Assembly (NCBI GenBank): GCA_002401945.1
Contig: NVUP01000004.1
Coordinates: 206,097 to 211,216, forward strand
Direction: 5' to 3'
DNA length: 5,120 bases
From: Paracoccaceae bacterium
Lineage (GTDB): Bacteria > Pseudomonadota > Alphaproteobacteria > Rhodobacterales > Rhodobacteraceae
The notes beneath the pieces were generated by a model. It was given only the letters and a program-made list of their open reading frames with translations. It was not told the origin of the DNA and did no database searches. Numbering within the stretch: the stretch's first letter is position 1; each line of letters starts with the position of its first letter. Both the position numbers and the translations under genes were made by a program. Positions 1 to 5,120 of the stretch are shown here, one piece after another.

Positions 1-360
1 AGCTGCGTCCGCCGCAGTGCTGTTGAACAAACGGATCGGCTGGAGACCCTGATCGGCAACCTGTCCTCGCTTCTGGGGCACGACACTGCCATTGCGCCTT
101 CAGACATCCTGACCTGGGACGCCGCATTGGCACCGGGCTATGGCAAAATTGGGCCACCAACCATCGAGGCACTGACCCTGATGGCGCAATATGAGGGTCT
201 TTTCCTGGATCCAGTCTACACCGCCAAGGGCTTTGCTGCGGTGCTTGGCCTGCTAAAAGACCAGCGTATTCAGCCAGGTGCGCGTGTCTTGTTCATCCAC
301 ACCGGCGGCACCCCTGCCCTGTTTGGATACCAGAGTGAGATTTTGGCGGCCTGTTCCTGA
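1..360 (+). CDS. PLP-dependent D-cysteine desulfhydrase family protein, C-terminal part (5' end outside window)
   Basis: The reading frame is open from the first base and ends at TGA 358-360, giving 119 residues. This is about the last third of an enzyme family usually near 330-345 aa, so the N-terminal part and the PLP-binding lysine lie off the left edge. The family is fold-type II PLP enzymes: D-cysteine desulfhydrase, ACC deaminase and L-cysteate sulfo-lyase. Visible signatures are PGYGKIGPPT (from 133), the DPVYTAK block (208-228) and FIHTGG.PALFGY (from about 292). From family knowledge, ACC deaminases carry Glu after DPVY and Leu in HLGG. Here both positions are Thr, as in D-cysteine desulfhydrases, so ACC deamination is unlikely. 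The expected reaction is alpha,beta-elimination of cysteine or a related sulfur amino acid in the cytoplasm. L-cysteate sulfo-lyase (CuyA) is a real alternative in roseobacters and cannot be excluded from this fragment. The gene is convergent with the regulator gene, 26 bp away, and is probably not part of the malonate operon. Confidence 0.85.
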   Translation, partial: SCVRRSAVEQTDRLETLIGNLSSLLGHDTAIAPSDILTWDAALAPGYGKIGPPTIEALTLMAQYEGLFLDPVYTAKGFAAVLGLLKDQRIQPGARVLFIHTGGTPALFGYQSEILAACS

Positions 361-386
361 CAGCCAGTGGGGCTGGTGGAAACGGC

Positions 387-1043
387 CTACTGCGCAGCGG
401 TCTTCAGGCTCGACATCAGCAGATGGAATTTCTCCCCCTGAATGGCCACATGCCCGCGCAGGGCCTGGGCCGCAACCTCCGGGTTCCCGGCCCTAAGCGC
501 CGAGACAATCGCCACATGTTCTGACATTGATTGTGCCATCCGCCCGCGCAGCTTCAGCTGATGCCTGCGGAACGGTTTCAGGCGGCGGTGCAAGCGCAGG
601 GCTTCCTGCTCAAGGAACGAATTGCCCGATTGCTGGTAGATGAAATGGTGAAAAACCTCATTCTCACGGTAATACTCATCAATATCGCTGTTATCGATGG
701 CCTGCTGGCACCGTTTGTTGGCCTCGACCAGCACATCAAGTGCCTGCTCTGAAATGCGCATCGCCGCCAAACGACCACAAACGCCCTCAATCTCGGCCAT
801 GGTTTCGAACATTTCCATCAGCTCAACCGGTCCAGGTTGGCGCACAAACACCCCGCGACGAGGGATTTGCTCGGCCAACCCCGAGGCCACCAATCGCTGC
901 AAGGCCTCGCGCAGCGGTGTGCGGGACACTCCAAAATGCGCTGCCAGCTTAACCTCGTCCAGGCGGTCTCCATCGGCAAATTCGCCAGCAAAAACCAGCT
1001 CTTCCAGCTCATTGGCAATCAGGTCAGCGCGTCGAATATCCAT
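387..1043 (-). CDS. matR: GntR-family (FCD subfamily) transcriptional regulator, probable malonate-responsive MatR
   Basis: The 218-residue product has the normal FadR/FCD regulator length. Residues about 6-70 form a winged helix-turn-helix, with the recognition region FGVSRTPLREALQRL followed by the wing PRRGVFVR. Residues about 75-210 form the all-helical FCD ligand-binding domain. The likely metal- and carboxylate-binding set is Asn128 and His132 (in NEVFH), His176 (in MSEH) and His198 (in RGH). ATG 1043 was chosen over an in-frame TTG two codons upstream. Neither start has a clear Shine-Dalgarno sequence, which is a mild oddity. The gene is divergent from the TRAP/malonyl-CoA decarboxylase operon, the position of matR in rhizobial mat clusters. 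A perfect palindrome centred about 51 bp upstream of its start is the likely operator, so autoregulation is plausible. The GntR/FCD assignment is near certain. The MatR role is inferred from neighbours. Confidence 0.9.
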   Translation of the reverse strand: MDIRRADLIANELEELVFAGEFADGDRLDEVKLAAHFGVSRTPLREALQRLVASGLAEQIPRRGVFVRQPGPVELMEMFETMAEIEGVCGRLAAMRISEQALDVLVEANKRCQQAIDNSDIDEYYRENEVFHHFIYQQSGNSFLEQEALRLHRRLKPFRRHQLKLRGRMAQSMSEHVAIVSALRAGNPEVAAQALRGHVAIQGEKFHLLMSSLKTAAQ

Positions 1044-1086
1044 AGCCAAATGATACCAGAGACATGAAATGTGCGCAACAATCTAA

Positions 1087-1102
1087 TTCTTGTATACAAG
1101 AA
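1087..1102. promoter_or_regulatory. Perfect 16-bp palindrome, probable MatR operator
   Basis: TTCTTGTATACAAGAA is identical to its reverse complement, and the symmetry ends sharply at both sides. The core TTGTATACAA has the TTGT-N2-ACAA form common to FadR/FCD-type GntR operators. From memory, the site described for rhizobial MatR is the inverted repeat TCTTGTA/TACACGA. Twelve of its 14 bases match here, and the left half matches completely. The site lies in the divergent region between the regulator and the transporter genes and directly abuts a candidate -35 element, which suits repression of the operon relieved by malonate. Binding by the adjacent regulator is inferred. Confidence 0.75.
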
Positions 1103-1104
1103 CG

Positions 1105-1133
1105 TTGACTTTGAATTTAAATCGACAAACACT
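1105..1133 (+). promoter_or_regulatory. Candidate sigma-70-type promoter of the matP operon
   Basis: A -35-like TTGACT (1105-1110, five of six consensus bases) is followed after 17 bp by AACACT (1128-1133, three of six bases of a -10). Transcription would start near 1140-1141, leaving a leader of about 41 nt before matP. The palindrome ends 2 bp before the -35 box, so a bound regulator would compete with RNA polymerase. The -35 box and the spacing are convincing. The -10 box is weak, so the exact start is uncertain. Confidence 0.35.
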
Positions 1134-1171
1134 CGTCGAATTCGCTCAGATGAAAAGACTGGGCACCTAAG

Positions 1172-1176
1172 GGAGG
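1172..1176 (+). promoter_or_regulatory. Ribosome binding site deciding the matP start
   Basis: GGAGG lies 5 nt before ATG 1182. It selects that ATG over the in-frame upstream GTG at 1071, which has no comparable site and would put 37 hydrophilic residues in front of a clear signal peptide. Confidence 0.85.
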
Positions 1177-1181
1177 AAGAT

Positions 1182-2168
1182 ATGAAAACGAATTTGCTTA
1201 CCGCAGTTGCGGCTGCTGCCCTGCTGGCCCTGTCCGGCGCCGCCAGCGCAACCGAGCTACGCCTGTCACATCAGTGGTCCAACAAAGACATCCGTCACCA
1301 AGTGGCACAGATCGTCGCCGACGAAGTTGCCGCAGCGGATGTGGATCTGGAAATCAAAATTTTCGGCTCGAAATCTCTGTTCAAACCCCGCGAGCAGTAC
1401 AAACCGCTAAGCCGTGGCCAGCTCGACATGACCGTTCTGCCGCTCAGCTATGCCGGCGGCCAACAGCCCGCCTATAACCTGACCCTGATGCCGGGTCTGG
1501 TCAAAAACCACGACCACGCCGCCCGCCTCAGCGCCTCGCCATTCATGGAAGCGCTCGAAGTCAAGATGGCCGAAGACGACGTGATGGTGCTGGTGCATGG
1601 CTATCTGGCTGGTGGGTTTGTCGGCAAAGACAAATGCATCACTGGCCCCGAGGATGTCAAAGGCTTGCAAACCCGTGCGGCTGGCAAGGCGTTTGAACAG
1701 ATGCTGGCTGGTGCCGGGGCCTCAATTGCCTCGATGGCGTCCTCCGAGATCTACAACGCCATGCAGACCGGTGTTCTCAGCGCCGCCAATACCTCGTCCT
1801 CGTCTTTTGTGTCTTATCGCATCTACGAGCAGGTCAAGTGTTATACCCCTGCTGGCGATATCGCCCTGTGGTTCATGTATCAGCCGCTGCTGATGAACAA
1901 ATCCACCTTTGAGGGTCTGACCGAAGCCCAGCAAGCCGCCATTCTGGCCGGTGCTGCCAAGGCCGAGGCCTTCTATCTGGAAGAGGCCAAGAAACAGGAT
2001 GCTGCATCAGTTGCAGTGTACGAAAAAGCCGGTGTTGAAATCGCCGAAATGACCGCCGAAGACTTTGCCGCCTGGCGCGCCATTGCGCAGGAAACCTCGT
2101 ACAAGAAATTCGTTGAGGAAGTTCCAGACGGACAGGCCCTGCTGGATCTAGCACTGGCTGTCGAGTGA
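1182..2168 (+). CDS. matP: TRAP transporter solute-binding protein (DctP family), probable malonate-binding MatP
   Basis: The 328-residue product is the periplasmic receptor of a tripartite ATP-independent periplasmic transporter. It begins with a Sec signal peptide: Lys2, a hydrophobic stretch from Leu5 to Leu17, and a likely cut after ASA at residue 23. The mature protein is typical DctP in size. Visible family features are the early QW motif, an LF...QY..L..GQLDMTVLP segment (66-87), an AGGQQP loop, the VKGLQTRAAGK block (159-169) with Arg165 at the position of the conserved Arg that clamps a substrate carboxylate, and SSEIYNAMQTGVLSAANT (187-204). Two cysteines, 152 and 220, flank this core and could form a disulfide in the periplasm. 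ATG 1182 is set by the GGAGG site and the signal peptide. The gene leads the operon and is separated from the permease genes by 69 nt containing a hairpin. Malonate specificity is inferred from the operon. Another small dicarboxylate is the alternative. Confidence 0.9.
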   Translation: MKTNLLTAVAAAALLALSGAASATELRLSHQWSNKDIRHQVAQIVADEVAAADVDLEIKIFGSKSLFKPREQYKPLSRGQLDMTVLPLSYAGGQQPAYNLTLMPGLVKNHDHAARLSASPFMEALEVKMAEDDVMVLVHGYLAGGFVGKDKCITGPEDVKGLQTRAAGKAFEQMLAGAGASIASMASSEIYNAMQTGVLSAANTSSSSFVSYRIYEQVKCYTPAGDIALWFMYQPLLMNKSTFEGLTEAQQAAILAGAAKAEAFYLEEAKKQDAASVAVYEKAGVEIAEMTAEDFAAWRAIAQETSYKKFVEEVPDGQALLDLALAVE

Positions 2169-2176
2169 TCAAAATC

Positions 2177-2201
2177 GGGCGTTGCATTTGATGCAGCGCC
2201 C
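2177..2201 (+). other. Intercistronic stem-loop between matP and matQ
   Basis: Arms GGGCGTTGCAT (2177-2187) and ATGCAGCGCCC (2191-2201) form 11 pairs, one of them G-U, with a TTG loop. The stem starts 8 nt after the matP stop codon and ends 36 nt before matQ. No T run follows it on the + strand, so it does not look like a full intrinsic terminator. The usual role at this spot in binding-protein operons is to stabilise the upstream message or reduce readthrough, giving more receptor than membrane subunits. The structure is seen; the role is inferred. Confidence 0.75.
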
Positions 2202-2237
2202 ACCCCAAACTACCCCCGAATATCAAAGGAAGACGTA

Positions 2238-2786
2238 ATGGCTGGCCATAGCTCAGCCGCTGCGGCGCACGCAGGGAACAACCCGTTCCTGCGCGCCGTG
2301 GCTGCTATTTCAACACTTGCCGGATGGGTCTCGGCTGCAATGATTGTCGCAGCGGTGGCAATCACCTGCCAAATGATCTTTGTGCGCTTCGTGCTGAACG
2401 GATCCACCATCTGGCAGACCGAAGCGGTAATCTATCTGGTGATTTCAGCCACCCTGATCGGGTTGCCTTATGTGCAAAGCCTGCGTGGCCACGTGAACGT
2501 AGATCTGATCCCGCTGATGTTGCCCAAACCGGCCCGCATGGCACTGGCCATCCTGACCCTGTCCGCATCAATCGTGATCGTCGCGATCATGCTGTGGTAC
2601 GGCTTCGAGTACTGGCATTTTGCCTGGGCCCGCAACTGGCACTCGGACACCATCTGGGGCGTGCGCCTGTGGATCCCCTACCTGTCGCTGCCGGTTGGCT
2701 TTGCCCTGTTCCTGCTGCAACTGATTGCCGATCTGGTGGCCGTCATTCTCAAAGTTGATCAACCCTTTGGCCTGGAGGATCACTGA
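2238..2786 (+). CDS. matQ: TRAP transporter small permease subunit (DctQ family), probable MatQ
   Basis: The 182-residue inner-membrane protein has the four-helix DctQ plan, with membrane segments near residues 23-45, 60-79, 99-121 and 143-168. Family signatures are IWQTEAVIYL at the start of helix 2, the HVNVDLIP motif (85-92) in the following loop, and WIPYLSLPVGFALFLLQL in helix 4. DctQ packs beside the large permease and helps dock the binding protein. AAAGGA (2225-2230), 7 nt before the ATG, is a good ribosome binding site. The TGA stop shares its A with the ATG of the next gene, which indicates translational coupling and one-to-one production with the large subunit. Family assignment is firm. 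The substrate is inferred from the operon. Confidence 0.9.
   Translation: MAGHSSAAAAHAGNNPFLRAVAAISTLAGWVSAAMIVAAVAITCQMIFVRFVLNGSTIWQTEAVIYLVISATLIGLPYVQSLRGHVNVDLIPLMLPKPARMALAILTLSASIVIVAIMLWYGFEYWHFAWARNWHSDTIWGVRLWIPYLSLPVGFALFLLQLIADLVAVILKVDQPFGLEDH
2774..2778 (+). promoter_or_regulatory. Ribosome binding site of matM inside the end of matQ
   Basis: GGAGG sits 7 nt before ATG 2786, within the last codons of matQ. It supports the chosen start and the 1-nt stop/start overlap. Confidence 0.8.
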
Positions 2787-4102
2787 TGGATCCGCTGTTT
2801 TTGGGCGCAATTGTCGCCGCCGCCACCATCCTGGTACTGTTTTCCGGCGTCTCGGTCGCCCTCGGCCTGCTGATCGTCTCCGGCGGGTTCCTGGTGATTT
2901 TTGACGGCATGCGTTCGCTGGAACTGATGCCGGAAATCCTGTTCGGCAAACTGGATAACTTTGCCCTGCTGTCGATCCCGATGTTCATCATCATGGGCTC
3001 CAGCATCTCGTCAACCCGGGCGGGCGCTGATCTGTACGAGGCACTGGAACGCTGGCTGACCCGTGTTCCCGGCGGGCTGGTGATTTCCAATCTCGGCGCC
3101 TGTGCGCTGTTTGCCGCGATGTCCGGCTCCAGCCCGGCCACCTGCGCCGCGATTGGCAAGATGGGCATTCCGGAAATGCGCAAGCGCGGCTACCCGGACG
3201 GCGTTGCGGCTGGCTCCATTGCCGCCGGTGGCACCCTGGGCATCCTGATCCCGCCCTCGGTCACCATGATTGTCTATGGCATCGCCACCGAGACCTCGAT
3301 TGGCCGCCTGTTCCTGGCCGGCGTGCTTCCCGGCCTGCTGCTGGTTAGCCTGTTCATGGGGTGGTCGCTGTATGCCACCTGGAAATCCGGTGATCCCAAC
3401 CTGCTGAACAGCCGCAGCTATAGCTGGAAAGAACGCTTCGAAGTGCTGCCCCGGGTGCTACCCTTTCTGGCAATCATTCTGGGCGTGCTTTACGCCATGT
3501 ACGGCGGCATCGCCACGCCGTCAGAAACCGCCGCTGTCGGCGCCCTGCTCTGCCTGATCATCGCCGTGGTGATCTACAAGCTGTGGCATCCGCGCGATCT
3601 GTGGGTGGTCTTGCGCGACAGCACCAAGGAAAGCGTGATGATCCTGTTCATCATCGCCGCCGCTGGTGTGTTCTCGTATATGCTGTCCAGCCTCTACATC
3701 ACCCAGTCCATCGCCGAATGGATCGGCACCCTGGACGTGAACCGCTGGGTTCTGATGGGCGCGGTGAACCTGTTCCTGCTGATCGCCGGGTTCTTTCTGC
3801 CCCCCGTCGCAGTGATCCTGATGGCGGCACCGATCCTGCTGCCGATCATCATCACCGCTGGTTTTGACCCGATCTGGTTTGCGGTCATTCTAACCATCAA
3901 CATGGAGATCGGCCTGATCTCGCCCCCCGTAGGTCTGAACCTCTATGTCATCAGCGGCATTGCCCCCGACATTCCACTGAAAACCATCCTGACCGGCTCG
4001 CTACCCTATGTGGCCTGCATGGTGTTGGCGATTGTGTTGCTGTGTCTGTTCCCCGGTCTTGCCACCTGGTTACCAGACGCCGTCATGGGGGCCAGACTGT
4101 GA
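2786..4102 (+). CDS. matM: TRAP transporter large permease subunit (DctM family), probable MatM
   Basis: The 438-residue, very hydrophobic inner-membrane protein is full length for DctM (about 425-440 aa, around 12 membrane segments). It forms the ion-coupled translocation path, usually sodium-driven in this family. Conserved blocks in order are FALLSIPMFIIMG (59-71), AMSGSSPATCAAIGKMGIPEM (111-131) followed by RKRGYP, GGTLGILIPPSV (148-159), the AGVLPGLLL stretch (178-186), YGGIATPSETAAVGAL (239-254), and near the end GLISPPVGLNLYV (376-388). The repeated PP-containing re-entrant motifs (LIPPS and ISPPVG) mark the two inverted halves expected of an elevator-type carrier. It follows matQ with a 1-nt overlap and overlaps the malonyl-CoA decarboxylase gene by 4 nt, tying transport to malonyl-CoA breakdown. 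No broken or missing motif was seen. Confidence 0.93.
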   Translation: MDPLFLGAIVAAATILVLFSGVSVALGLLIVSGGFLVIFDGMRSLELMPEILFGKLDNFALLSIPMFIIMGSSISSTRAGADLYEALERWLTRVPGGLVISNLGACALFAAMSGSSPATCAAIGKMGIPEMRKRGYPDGVAAGSIAAGGTLGILIPPSVTMIVYGIATETSIGRLFLAGVLPGLLLVSLFMGWSLYATWKSGDPNLLNSRSYSWKERFEVLPRVLPFLAIILGVLYAMYGGIATPSETAAVGALLCLIIAVVIYKLWHPRDLWVVLRDSTKESVMILFIIAAAGVFSYMLSSLYITQSIAEWIGTLDVNRWVLMGAVNLFLLIAGFFLPPVAVILMAAPILLPIIITAGFDPIWFAVILTINMEIGLISPPVGLNLYVISGIAPDIPLKTILTGSLPYVACMVLAIVLLCLFPGLATWLPDAVMGARL

Positions 4103-5120
4103 GCTTTCTAGCTGACCTTCTGAACACGGTTTTCGAGCGCCGATATCGCGGTGCCTCGGAGCCCGACCACCAGGGCCGCTCGATCAAAGAACTGTGCACC
4201 GATTTGCTGAGCAGTTCGGGCGAGGTGTCAGGCATGGCCCTCGCCCGGCATATCCTCGACAGTTACGCGGCCATGGACGACGACGGCAAACGCGCCTTCT
4301 TTGGGTTCCTGACAGATCATCTGGGCATCACCCCCGACGAGGTCCGCCGCGCGCTGACGGTTTACGAAGAAGATCCCTCCAAAGCCAACTATCGCGCATT
4401 CATGGCAGCCTCGGAACCCCGGCGGCAGGAACTGGCGCGCCGCCTTAACCATGTTCCCGGCGCCACCAAACAGCTGGTTGAAATGCGCAAAGACCTGCTA
4501 AAACTCGCCCGCAAACACCCCGAACTAGCGGTGGTCGATCTGGATTTGCGCCACCTGTTCGCCTCGTGGTTCAATCGCGGCTTTCTGGTGCTGCGCCCAA
4601 TCAGCTGGGAAAGCCCTGCTGATATCCTAGACAAGATCATCGCCTACGAGGCCGTTCACGCCATAGACAGCTGGGACGACCTGCGCCGCCGCCTGCAACC
4701 CGCAGACCGGCGCTGCTTCGGCTTCTTCCACCCGGCGATGCCGGATGATCCACTGATCTTTGTCGAGGTGGCCCTGACCCAGGGCATCCCCGGTTCGGTG
4801 CAGGAATTGCTGGCAGATGAACGCGACAATATCGCCGCCGAGGACGCCGACACCGCCGTGTTCTACTCGATCTCAAACTGTCAGGCCGGACTTGCCGGGA
4901 TCTCGTTCGGCAACTCGCTGATCAAACAGGTGGTTGCCGACCTGTCGCGCGAATTGCCGAACCTGAAAACCTTTGTCACCCTGTCGCCCATCCCCAGCCT
5001 GAATCGCTGGCTGGACGAGGCCAAGATGCAAACCGGCCCCTACGCCGAAGACCAGCAACGCCAGATCGCCGCGTATTACCTGCTCAATGCCAAGCGCCCG
5101 GATGGCACCCCTTATGATCC
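4099..5120 (+). CDS. matA: Malonyl-CoA decarboxylase, 3' end outside window
   Basis: The frame from GTG 4099 is open to the window edge, giving 340 complete codons of a protein usually around 400-460 aa in bacteria. The product converts malonyl-CoA to acetyl-CoA and CO2 in the cytoplasm. Residues about 1-90 form the helical N-terminal domain (DDDGKRAFFGFLTDHLGI and following). The rest is the start of the GNAT-like catalytic domain, with RHLFASWFNRGFLVLRPISW (151-170), VHAIDSWDDLRRRL, and RRCFGFFHPAMPDDPLIFVEVALT. The signature TAVFYSISNCQAGLAGISFG (252-271) includes the YSIS segment expected to hold the catalytic serine. The motif TLSPIPSLNRWLDE follows. The partner catalytic histidine of the family lies C-terminal to the visible part. 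The GTG start overlaps the matM stop (GTGA), with GGGGG 7 nt upstream as a modest ribosome binding site, so translation is probably coupled. Identity is firm; the missing end prevents checking integrity. Confidence 0.93.
   Translation, partial: MSFLADLLNTVFERRYRGASEPDHQGRSIKELCTDLLSSSGEVSGMALARHILDSYAAMDDDGKRAFFGFLTDHLGITPDEVRRALTVYEEDPSKANYRAFMAASEPRRQELARRLNHVPGATKQLVEMRKDLLKLARKHPELAVVDLDLRHLFASWFNRGFLVLRPISWESPADILDKIIAYEAVHAIDSWDDLRRRLQPADRRCFGFFHPAMPDDPLIFVEVALTQGIPGSVQELLADERDNIAAEDADTAVFYSISNCQAGLAGISFGNSLIKQVVADLSRELPNLKTFVTLSPIPSLNRWLDEAKMQTGPYAEDQQRQIAAYYLLNAKRPDGTPYD

Noticed and set aside
361..375. Short inverted repeat CAGCC/GGCTG between the convergent genes, as a shared terminator
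   Set aside because: The stem is only 5 bp and neither strand has a T run after it, so it is too weak to call a terminator.
1044..1049. TTG start adding two residues to matR
   Set aside because: ATG 1043 is a stronger codon, and neither site has a better ribosome binding site, so the ATG was preferred.
1071..1181. In-frame GTG extension of matP by 37 residues
   Set aside because: It would bury a clear Sec signal peptide, lacks a ribosome binding site, and runs through the palindrome and promoter. ATG 1182 has GGAGG at 5 nt.
2177..2201. Hairpin after matP as a full intrinsic terminator
   Set aside because: The + strand downstream is C-rich with no T tract, and the permease genes have no obvious promoter of their own, so readthrough is needed.
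1873..2226. 117-codon frame on the - strand opposite the end of matP
   Set aside because: It is antisense to a well-supported gene and has a low-complexity, Arg-rich product with no family features.
2324..2758. 144-codon frame on the + strand inside matQ
   Set aside because: It lies in another frame of a clear DctQ gene, gives an Arg/Pro-rich unrecognisable product, and is a typical GC-rich shadow.
2749..3183. 144-codon frame on the - strand opposite matM
   Set aside because: It is antisense to conserved DctM coding sequence, with no recognisable domain and no ribosome binding site.
4637..4876. Arg-rich frame on the - strand opposite matA
   Set aside because: It is a shadow of the malonyl-CoA decarboxylase frame, which carries the family signatures.

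Overview
The window looks like a chromosomal segment of an alphaproteobacterium, most likely of the Rhodobacterales (Roseobacter group). The base composition is moderately high in GC, coding is dense, and the gene set fits that group. No tRNA, rRNA, insertion sequence, CRISPR array or phage gene was seen. The taxonomic call rests on gene content and codon style, not on a marker gene.

Layout. Positions 1-360 (+) hold the C-terminal third of a PLP-dependent enzyme of the D-cysteine desulfhydrase / ACC deaminase family. It converges on a GntR-family (FCD subfamily) regulator at 387-1043 (-). A 138-bp divergent intergenic region (1044-1181) carries a perfect 16-bp palindrome of the type bound by this regulator family and a candidate promoter. 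Rightward from there run four tightly packed genes: a TRAP solute-binding protein (1182-2168), a strong intercistronic hairpin (2177-2201), the small TRAP permease (2238-2786), the large TRAP permease (2786-4102) and malonyl-CoA decarboxylase (4099 to beyond the right edge). The permease genes overlap by 1 nt, and the large permease overlaps the decarboxylase by 4 nt.

How they work together. The arrangement matches the rhizobial malonate-utilisation (mat) genes: a GntR repressor (MatR), a tripartite malonate transporter (MatPQM) and malonyl-CoA decarboxylase (MatA). Malonate would be captured in the periplasm by MatP, imported by MatQM using an ion gradient, activated to malonyl-CoA by a synthetase (MatB, expected just past the right edge but not seen), and decarboxylated by MatA to acetyl-CoA and CO2. 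MatR would sense malonate and control the operon through the palindrome. Malonate as the TRAP substrate is inferred from the fused operon with malonyl-CoA decarboxylase, not from the transporter sequence itself.

The cluster is a described type of system. The parts most worth a second look are the operator/promoter geometry, the hairpin between the binding-protein and permease genes, a possible disulfide in the binding protein, and the substrate of the partial cysteine-lyase-like enzyme. No previously undescribed system is evident.
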